A stretch of 64,000 nt of DNA from Haematococcus lacustris (taxonomy: Eukaryota; Chlorophyta; Chlorophyceae; Chlamydomonadales; Haematococcaceae). The DNA lies in the NCBI GenBank assembly GCA_030144725.1, contig JASKMD010000023.1, positions 697,320 to 761,319 on the forward strand. The letters run 5' to 3'. The translations under genes were made by a program, and so were the position numbers. The notes beneath the pieces were generated by a model. The model was not told where the DNA came from. It ran no database searches and was given only the letters and a program-made list of their open reading frames with translations. How positions within the stretch are numbered: the first letter of the stretch is position 1; each line of letters begins with the position of its first letter. Of this stretch, positions 34,716 to 43,368 are shown piece after piece.

Positions 34716-37700
34716 ATGGAGACAGCTACTGAGGCGATGAAGCGAGTCATGCCTATCTTCTGGCCTCGATTCGCCGTGCCGAACCAAGTGCGTCAGCACT
34801 TACAGCGAATGATGTTGCGGGATGTAGAAGAATCAAACCATTCAATACATGGCAAGCAGGAGGCGACGGCATTGGCCCCCATGTCAGAGCGGGTCAAACT
34901 AATAGCAGCTGGAGTGGCGTTGAGCCAGGACACAGCAAAGAAAGTCACCATGACTAAAGACGACCTATTTCAGTTTGTGTACAGGTAGGAAGCACGCCAA
35001 CCATGATGCTGAGTATGTTACGCCCGCTTTAACCCAGTCACTTCTTTCACAGGTCATGGGAGGATACTTCATATCCAGCGTCCACAAACAACCGAGCACA
35101 GTGGCAGGGGTTGCAAGCATTCTTCGCCACAAAATGGCTAGCAGCGCAGCAACAGTTCGTGAACCTGCAGGCAATGTACTGCAAAGGTATTGAAGGAGTG
35201 CCATGCAAACAAGCAAGCACACCCCCATACAGTTGCCAATAGTACTTGCCTAACGTAAGCGAACTGGACTTATCTTACCTTCATCCAAACGACATACTCA
35301 TGTGCATACCTACTAATCCAGCCTGCAATGTCATGCTGGCTGCACGCCTGCAGCCAAAGTCGACCAGGACTTGCCTGATGAGTACCTGCAGCTGAGGCAG
35401 ACATGCAAGAACCAGTGGCAAAGGATGACTCCAGACACTCCGTCAAGCCAACAGGGCATCTCACAGGTTACTTCGGCCACATCCACTCAGCAGCAATTAC
35501 AGACGCTGCAGCAGGAGCAAGGCCAGGAGCAGGGGCAGAGGCAGGTGCAGCAGGGGCAGCAGGGGCTGTGGCAGCAGCAGCAGCAGCAGCAGACGCAGCA
35601 GCAACAGGAGCGGCAGGGACAGCAGCAACAGCCTCAGGGTCATGGGCAGGAGCAGCAAGAAGGGCAGGGGCAGCAGCAGCAGCAGCAGCAGCAGCGGCAG
35701 CAGCAGCAGACATCAGGGCCAGCTGCACCATGGCCCACATCTGCAGGCACTTCCAGGGTAACAGCTACACCTGAGGGGTCAGCAGCAGCAGCAGGGGCAA
35801 ATGCGGTTAGACAGCATGTTCAGGCTGGCTTGTCTTCAGCTGCAAAGAAGAAGAGAACAGAGCAAACCTCTGAGACGCAGGTGCAAAAAGGCAATGGGCC
35901 TATTTATGGCGTGACGTGAATGTCGTGCTTTGGTACACGTGTTTTGCATGCATTGGTACAGGTCACACATTACAAGCATTTGTTCACGGGCCATGATCAT
36001 GTACATTTGCCATGAATCACAGGCTAAAATACGTACGTGAGAAGAATTGTAATGGCAAATGCATACAATTAATGAGTGAACTTACGTTTCACGTATACCT
36101 ATGATGCGTGTGTATTGCAGGCACAACCACAAGAAGAGACAAAGGAGAAGATCCATGACCTGGAACAAGAGCTCCAAAACCTCAAGGTAAGAATCAAAGC
36201 ATAAATTGAACAATAACAATGGATAAAGAGCTTGCTACTACTACTTGGATCGCAGGCAATGATCAGCATGATGGCGACAGGTACAGCAGGCACATCCAAA
36301 CCACAGGTGAATGTTGGTGGTGTCATATACGCGGTAGTGATTAGGAATATTAGGACACAGCAACAAGGCACCAGGACCCTGCACAGGGTCACCAGGACCC
36401 TGCGCAGGGTCACCAGGACCCTGCGCAGGGTCACCAGGACCCTGCGCAGGGTCACCCAGGACCCTGCACAGGGTCACCAGGACCCTGCGCAGGGTCACCA
36501 GGACCCAGCACAGGGTCACCAGGACCCAGAACAGGGTCACCAGGACCCAGCACAGGGTCACCAGGAACAAGCACAGGGTCACTAGGACCCTACACAGGGT
36601 TACCAGAACCCTGCACAGGGTCTTAAGCACCTGCAATATTCATCGGCATTCACGGTCTACAAGTACTAATAATCCAACAGGCAATCACATAGACCTACGT
36701 TGCATACATGCAGGCTGGCACAGAAGTCTTCCTCCAGCCAGTACAGGCGTGGAACTTCCCCATGAACATGCGGGTGCGTTAATGGCAACAAATCTGCAGC
36801 AGCAGGAGCAGCAGAGCACACAATGAAATCACATCTTATGCACGTGCAGGGCACAGTGTTCCAGCAGCCAACGTACAAGGCATACCCTGGCAAGGTCTTC
36901 AAGCAAGGCCAGGAGGCTCAATGCAGGAACGAAGCGCTGGCCGCAGGGCTGACAGTGTATCAGCTGCCACAGGACGTCCTTCCTGTGTTGGAGGTGGTGA
37001 TGGCCATCATCTACATAACCCGGGTGTACTGCAGCTTGATTTTCAGCTCAGTGCGGCCTCAACAAACCCCGAAGCAACGCACGGAGTACATCACGCAGTA
37101 TGGCACTGGTCAGAGGCTGCAGGTGCTGTTGGCCAAGTCACCCTCAGGCAAGCTGGACCTGACCTTCAAAACCCTCAACAACGCTGACACCAAAGCTATC
37201 AACGACCAACTGACGGATGCGCAGAAAGCCGAGGTGAGACGTGACAAGATTTCTGAAGTTAGCACACAGCAACGATTGCAAAACAGCACACATCTTAAAA
37301 TAAACATTCACACCAAATACCAATCACTTCAGACCATATTCACATGTGTGTTACATGCAGGTACAGAAGCACAAAGAAGTCCTGACAAAGTACTTCACGC
37401 GCTTGCTACCCGTCTTGGTGAAGCTGCTAGACAGGCCTATCAATGCCTTGGCAACCATCATCAACGACCCAGTCAACAAGAGAAAGATGGTTGGAGAGGG
37501 AGATGAGCAAGAAATGCTCATTGAGCCAGCGCAGCATGCAGCCCCTCCCCAGGCCCCCCACACTGACTTCAAACCAATGGCGTCGTGCCTGGACGACGGC
37601 TTTGTCTTCCTGTTGGCATGCCAGGACTTCGACTTGGTTGCCTACATGTACAGCCACTTGCTCATGGAGCATGCAGCGCAATACTACAAAAACGGCAACC

Positions 37701-38050
37701 CGGACTTGCCTAGCCTGACAGCCATAGCCACCCACGCACTGCTGCGTGAGGGCACCCTTGTTCAGGTGAAGGCTGGACAGCTGGTGCTGTTCCGAGGCAA
37801 CACCGTGCATGCAGGGACAGCGGGCAGGCAAGACTCATGCGGCGCCAGGCTGTATGGCTTTGGCAAGACAGGCCAGCCAGCAGACAACACTACAGTCAAT
37901 ATGTCCCAGCTTGGCGCCGTGTTCGAAGGTCTCTTCCAGCCAACACAGGGAGGGACCATCACAGCCCAGACAGGGGAATGGAACAGGAGGGGGCAGGCTG
38001 GCAGGATGGTGCCTGACACGGAGCCATATGAGCCTTCTGATGGGATCTGA
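34716..38050 (+). CDS. 2-oxoglutarate/Fe(II) dioxygenase-like protein, 8 exons
   Basis: Exons 34716-34984, 35053-35186, 35354-35880, 36121-36186, 36256-36306, 36714-36773, 36850-37233 and 37361-38050 join in phase with GT-AG introns to give 726 residues. Exons 1-2 are Trp-rich and helical; exon 3 is a Gln-rich low-complexity region with a KKKR cluster; exon 4 encodes a short coiled coil (EKIHDLEQELQNLK). The last exon has the facial triad of the superfamily: HTD (His 37559-37561, Asp 37565-37567) and, 83 residues on, FRGNTVHAG (distal His 37808-37810), then ARLYGF (Arg 37847-37849) suited to bind 2-oxoglutarate. The substrate is unknown; such enzymes hydroxylate or demethylate nucleic acids, proteins or small molecules. 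TET/JBP-type DNA dioxygenases occur in some transposons, but I cannot show kinship with them. Intron 5 holds a palindrome array. Confidence 0.7.
36373..36630. repeat. palindrome array inside intron 5 of the dioxygenase-like gene
   Basis: A ~21-bp period of ACCAGG plus ACCCTGCGCAGGGTC. The first copies are near perfect, later ones decay (CCCAGCACAGGG, CCCAGAACAGGG). The intron is 36307-36713. Confidence 0.9.
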
Positions 38051-38216
38051 ACAAACAGTCAGCATGGTTGAGGTTGCAAAACGCATGCATGTATGTTGCA
38101 AAGACACTGATGAGGACTTCATGGCTTAGTTATAATGCCTAACATGCCCGGACACACAGTATGTAGATTGCGTCACAGTGTCGCCAGGAATCTACACAGG
38201 GTTCTGGCACACGGGG

Positions 38217-38900
38217 TAAGATGATACACCACACGGTCCCATGGACCCTGCGCAGGGTTTTCAGGACCCTGCACAGGGTCGCTTGAACCCTGCGCAGGGT
38301 CCTAGCGTCACCCTGGTCGTAGGACCCTGCGCAGGGTCCTGGCACACAGGGTCAGCAGGACCCTGCGCAGGGTTTCCAGGACCCTGCGCAGGGTCTGTAG
38401 GACCCTGCGCAGGGTCCTAGCGTCACCATGGTCGTAGGACCCTGCGCAGGGTCCTGGCACACAGGGTCAGCAGGACCCTGCACAGGGTTTCCAGGACCCT
38501 GCGCAGGGTCCTGGTGACCCTGCGCAGGGTCCTAGCGTCACCATGGTCGTAGGACCCTGCGCAGGGTCCTGGCACACAGGGTCAGCAGGACCCTGCACAG
38601 GGTTTCCAGGACCCTGCGCAGGGTCCTGGTGACCCTGCGCAGGGTCCTAGCGTCACCATGGTCGTAGGACCCTGCGCAGGGTCCTGGCACACAGAGTCGG
38701 GAGGATACCAAACAGAAACGACAGGACCTAGCAAAGGGCCTGCGGGAAGCCTGACAAGGTCCTGGCACACAGGGTCAGAACAAAACCTGGAAAACTCTTG
38801 ACTCATAGGGTCAGTAGGACCCTGCGCAGGGTCGCCAGGACCCTGCGCAGGGTCCTACGACCATGGTGACGCTAGGACCCTGCGCAGGGTCCTAGGACAC
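38217..38900. repeat. right subterminal palindrome array
   Basis: Many copies of ACCCTGCGCAGGGT and variants, grouped into longer units that contain TCCTAGCGTCACCATGGTCGTAGG and CTGGCACACAGGGTCAGCAGG, repeated several times with about 120-bp spacing. Near 38850 one unit is inverted relative to the others. It mirrors the left array. Confidence 0.9.
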
Positions 38901-39208
38901 GGGCCATAGCTCATCACTGGCTTGGATTTTTTGCATGCTACCTACTAGGTTGGGCACCTGTAACCACCCTCTACAACCTCTCATACTCACATTTCATGAA
39001 AAGACACTTTGATCACTCGGTGCCAACTCCCTTAGCCAAAATCAGGGTCACAGCCCCACACCTGGTCCAACAACTCGACACCGAGTGAGAATTACACTTT
39101 GGCCCAAGAGAGTCTTGACCTCCCCTAGGTCTCAACAACCTACATGCCAAGTGTCAGACCTGAACTCTCAAGTTTTTCAAGCCAGCCAGCCCTTAATTTG
39201 CACGAGTG
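38901..39208. repeat. right terminal region and inverted repeat of CACTA element
   Basis: About 300 bp of unique terminal sequence ending in the inverted repeat 39186-39208 (GCACGAGTG at the tip). The same ~300 bp is present with few changes at 42560-42863 in the small derivative. No palindromes and no gene. Confidence 0.85.
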
Positions 39209-39210
39209 AG

Positions 39211-39836
39211 CCTAGGAGGGAGCGGAGGGGAGGGCAGGAGGGGGCAGAGGGGAGGGTTGGGGCAGGAGGAGTGGAGGAGGAGAGGGCAGCAGGGAGGCCT
39301 AGGCAGGGGGAGGGCAGGGCGCAGGGGGGGGAGAGCTAGTGGTTCGCCTCTCCTTTGCAGTGGCCCGTCCCCTTCCCCGTCGAGCCAGCCTGAGCTGCAA
39401 GGTTGCTGGTGGGGGCTTAGTGCGTTCCGTGGGTGGGGCGGGCTAGGCTTCGGGGGGTTGTCTGGGTGTTAGGGGACCGGGGGCTTAGATGGTCTTGGTT
39501 GGAGTGAGGGGGGGGGGTGTTCTACGTTTCAGGTCGTCTGGCTGGGCTTAGGCTCGTGTGAGTGTGGGTAGTTCTGTGGAGATGGGTAGGGCTAGGGTGG
39601 AGGGCGTTCGTGTGGAGAGTGTTTTGACGTTGTCTTGGGACGGGGTCAACCTTTGCTTGGGGTGTGTGGTCTGCTGTGTTTGGGTGGGGGGCTTGGGGTT
39701 ACTTGCCGAGACGTTCGATGTTTGGGGTTCGGGGTCATGTGTAGGGGAACCTTGTTTGTTGTAGTCTTCTGTTTTCTTTTTTTCTTTAGTCACTCTATCT
39801 TTCTCTCTATCCTGTAATGCTCTTCCCTGGAAAAAT
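39211..39836 (+). pseudogene. 3' end of LINE copy E (ORF2 tail and 3' UTR)
   Basis: It resumes the copy E coding sequence right after the CACTA element (PRRERRGGQEGAEGRVGAGG, stop 39339-ish) and continues through the GT-rich 3' UTR to TGTAA (39813-39817) and the GGAAAAATA tail. Confidence 0.8.
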
Positions 39837-42800
39837 AAACCACGAGGCTGCGAGTCAGCTGGGGCTGCTTAGGGATGGGCACAGGGCCAGGTGGGCCCGC
39901 ACTAAGCAGGGCTTGGCCGTGCGTGCCCAGCACTTCCTGCGGGCCCAGCGCCGCGCGCAGCGTGACCTGCAGCAGCACAGGGAGAGGGCGGCGGCAGTGG
40001 CCAGGGCTCACCTCGTTGCGGCAGCTGGTGCGGGTTGAGCGAGTGGGGGAGGCTGAGGTGCAGGCAGCGCAGCACCTGGGAGAGGCCGCAGCTCTGGCTG
40101 GGGTGGGGGCCAGGGAGCAGGGGGCCTAGCAATCCCTGTTGGCCAGCGCAGTCCTCGACCAGTACTACGGCGATTGCTCCTCCTTCTACTTCTACCATCG
40201 CGATCCGCCCGCGCACACCTCCACCCTCATCTCCTCTCTACAGCTCCCCAGCCAGCCAGGTCAGCCAGCAGACCTCACCACGCCGGCCGGGGTGAAGGCT
40301 GCGTGCAGGGCTTTCCAGCAGCACTACTCAGCCGCCGAGCCCACCGGAGTCTACGCAGCCAAGCCGGTGAACACAGCTGCGCGCGCCACGCTGCTGGGCA
40401 GCCTCACCTCCCACCTCACCCCCACCCAGGCTAGGGCTGCCGAGGGCCCCGATGGCATCCCTATGCTGTCAGAGGAGGAGCTGGGCCGGGCTCAGCAGGC
40501 TGCGCGCACAGCAAGGCCCCGGGGCTAAATGGGCTGCCTATATAGTCTATGACCGGCTGTGGGTGGAGCTGGGGCGGCCGCTGTGGGCCATGTTGCAAGA
40601 GGCCCTGGCAGACACCGCTGACCCTGCCCCCCTGGCTGAGTTCCTGACCGGCATCATCACCCTCGTGCCCAAGGCTGGCAAGCCGAGGGACCAGGTGGCC
40701 GGCTACCGCCCCATCACGCTCCTCAACTGCGATGTGCGCCTGGTGGCCAGAGCAGTGGAGGACCGGCTGCAGCTGACCTTGGACCTGCTGGTGTCCTCCT
40801 CTCAGTCGGCCTTCATCCTAGGCAGGGACATCAGCGACAGCGTGCAGTTCCACCTGAGTCTGCTGGAGTACCTGCAGCAGCGGGGCAGCCCAGCCTGGTT
40901 GTTGTTGCTGGACTTGGCGGGGGCTTATGACAATGTGTCCTGGGGCTTGCTCCAGGACACAATGGAGGCCATGGGGTTCTGCCGGGAGGGGCATGCGCGC
41001 TGGGCTCAGCTGCTGCACCGGGGTGCCACGAGCCAGGTGCTGGTCAACGGCCACCTCACCGACAGCTTTCCCCTTGCGTCGGGGCTGCTGCAGGGCAGCG
41101 GGGCCTCCCTGCTCCACTGGTGCATCGTGCTTCAGCCGCTGGTCAGCTACCTCAGCTCGCTCCAGCTGGCAGGCCGCATCAGCACCCCCATCATCCCCTC
41201 CAGCCCTCTGTCCATGCACAGGGCCGCCCTGACCCCCGCGCTCCCCTCCAAGGAGTATGCGGACGACCTCCCCATCGTGGTGCTCGATCCGGTCAGAGAC
41301 GGGAAGGTGGTAGTGGAGGCCCTGGGCCTGTTCCGCGCCGCTGGGTGCCCTGCGCTGAGCGTGAGCAAGAGCTCAGCCCTGCCGTGTGCCCAGCCAGAGC
41401 CCGGGCTGGGTAACCAGGGGGGACTCGGGCCCCGAGGGGGCGGGGAGGGGAGGAAGGGTTGGTGACGGGGGGGAAGAGGGCGGGCAGGGGCAGGTGGGCG
41501 AGCAAGGGCTAGGGGGTGGGCTGGGGGAAGGTGACGGGCTAGGACAGCAGCAGGGCGGGCGGGGGCAAGGTGGGGAGCAGGAGCCGGAGGTGGTCATCCC
41601 AGCTGTCCGAGCGGGGGTGCCAGTGCGCCACCTGGGGGTCCCTCTTGGGGCGGCCTCCTACGCTGCCATCAGCGAGGCCGCCTTCGGTGGGGCGGCCGCG
41701 GCCCTGATGGCAGCCTCCCTCCCTTGGCGGCCCCAAGGCCTCAACCTCCTGGGGCGGGTGCAGGTGGCACAGCAGTGCCTGGCCTCCAAGTCCATCTACC
41801 AAATGGCTTTCGTGCAACCCTCCGCTCCTCTGGCGCAAGCCATGGCCTTGGCTGTCAACCGCTTTGTGGCAACCTCAGACCTGCCCCAGGAACGCAGCCC
41901 CAACAGCAGCCGCCTCTACCCTAGCAAGGCCATCTGCGTGATGCCCCGGGGGGAGGGAGGGGTGGGGCTTCCCGACCTGGGGGTCACCCAGCACGGCCAT
42001 GCTGCGAAGATGCTGGCCCAGCTCTGGTCGCCCCGGGTTCGACCCTGGCAGCCTCTGACCCACAGCCTGCTGGCAGACCCCTCCCACGGCCTCAGCACGT
42101 GGGTCATCACCGACCCCACCGCCCCCCCCTCGCGAGGCATCAGCCCGCGGCTGCAAGCTCACGTGGCGGCCCTGGCTGAGCTCAAGCTGTTCCGTGCGGT
42201 GCCCCCGCTAGCCAGTCCTTCTTCTCGGTGCTGGCGGAGCCGCTGTGGTACAACGCGCAAGTCCGCATGAACCTAGCAGCTAGGGAGGCAGCAGCTGAGC
42301 AGGGTTGGACCCACGTCCGCCACGTGAGGGAGGCCCGGCACAGCCCCCAGCTGGAGGGGGTGGCCCGCTGGGCTGCGGATATGGTCAGGGCTTGCCTCCC
42401 CGAGCCCTGGCAGGGCATGGTGGACCGCCTGCAGCCTCCTCAGCCGGAGTGGGAGTGCCTGAGGGTTGGGCCAGGGGTGGGGTTTGTTATGCGGCGCACC
42501 CCCATGCTCCAGCCCTCCCAGTGGGTGGGCCCCATACTCGCGCCGATTAAGGCCGGAAGTCACCAGGACCATTGGCTTGGACTTTTTGCATGCTACCTAC
42601 TAGGTTGGGCAGCTGTAACCACCCTCTACAACCTCTCATACTCACATTTCATGAAAAGACACTTTGATCACTCGGTGCCAACTCCCTTAGCCAAAATCAG
42701 GGTCACAGCCCCACACCTGGTCCAACAACTCGACACCGAGTGAGAATTACACTTTGGCCCAAGAGAGTCTTGACCTCCCCTAGGTCTCAACAACCTACAT

Positions 42801-42868
42801 GCCAAGTTTCAGACCTGAACTCTCAAGTTTTTCAAGCCAGCCAGCCCTTAATTTGCACGAGTGCAACG
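39837..42868 (+). mobile_element. LINE copy F, 5'-truncated, carrying a CACTA derivative
   Basis: It starts directly at the copy E tail at the same internal LINE position as copy C. It covers the pre-RT region (TAG at 40127-40129 as in copy C), RT (40139-40528, 40452-41465), thumb (41386-42270) and the start of the linker region (42228-42532). Frame changes are at the same places as in copy E, including the five-C run near 42208 (six C in copy C). It is interrupted at 42534 by the 329-bp derivative and then runs into the N gap. Confidence 0.85.
42535..42863. mobile_element. 329-bp deletion derivative of the CACTA element
   Basis: The left ~28 bp of the 17.2-kb element is joined, through a short ACCAGGACC remnant, to its right ~300 bp. 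The target duplication is CA (42533-42534 and 42864-42865). The first terminal base is T instead of C. It has no palindrome array and no gene; it could have been moved in trans by the CACTA transposase. Confidence 0.85.
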
Positions 42869-43368
42869 NNNNNNNNNNNNNNNNNNNNNNNNNNNNNNNN
42901 NNNNNNNNNNNNNNNNNNNNNNNNNNNNNNNNNNNNNNNNNNNNNNNNNNNNNNNNNNNNNNNNNNNNNNNNNNNNNNNNNNNNNNNNNNNNNNNNNNNN
43001 NNNNNNNNNNNNNNNNNNNNNNNNNNNNNNNNNNNNNNNNNNNNNNNNNNNNNNNNNNNNNNNNNNNNNNNNNNNNNNNNNNNNNNNNNNNNNNNNNNNN
43101 NNNNNNNNNNNNNNNNNNNNNNNNNNNNNNNNNNNNNNNNNNNNNNNNNNNNNNNNNNNNNNNNNNNNNNNNNNNNNNNNNNNNNNNNNNNNNNNNNNNN
43201 NNNNNNNNNNNNNNNNNNNNNNNNNNNNNNNNNNNNNNNNNNNNNNNNNNNNNNNNNNNNNNNNNNNNNNNNNNNNNNNNNNNNNNNNNNNNNNNNNNNN
43301 NNNNNNNNNNNNNNNNNNNNNNNNNNNNNNNNNNNNNNNNNNNNNNNNNNNNNNNNNNNNNNNNNNNN
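42869..43368. other. assembly gap (500 N)
   Basis: Exactly 500 N, true size unknown. It separates the truncated copy F from copy G; the right flank resumes at almost the same LINE position as the gap at 17354-17853. Confidence 0.98.

Larger units (their letters stand above)
21989..39208. mobile_element. 17,220-bp CACTA (EnSpm) transposon with accessory genes
   Basis: Imperfect ~23-bp terminal inverted repeats begin CACTCGCGC (left) and, read on the minus strand, CACTCGTGC (right), both with ATTAA at positions 12-16. The target duplication is AG (21987-21988 and 39209-39210); dropping one copy restores the LINE reading through GCCAAGCAGCCTAGG. Cargo: transposase (minus), accessory gene, two F-box-like genes and a dioxygenase-like gene (all plus), plus five palindrome arrays. 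CACTA elements classically have CACT termini, 2-3-bp duplications and subterminal repeats, all seen here. Confidence 0.9.
11015..39836 (+). mobile_element. LINE copy E, full-length-type element split by nested insertions
   Basis: This copy alone has the 5' end. It has a ~0.9-kb 5' UTR, ORF1 (11909-16108), the ORF2 endonuclease (from 16111), the RT, zinc finger, 3' UTR and GGAAAAATA tail (ends about 39836). Removing the antisense LINE fragment (16782-17202), the MITE (17952-18297) and the CACTA element (21989-39208) rejoins the LINE sequence at both transposon sites after one target-duplication copy is dropped. At the antisense fragment some ORF2 sequence seems to be missing. The rejoined element would be roughly 10.8 kb including the 500-N gap, large for a LINE. 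Confidence 0.8.
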
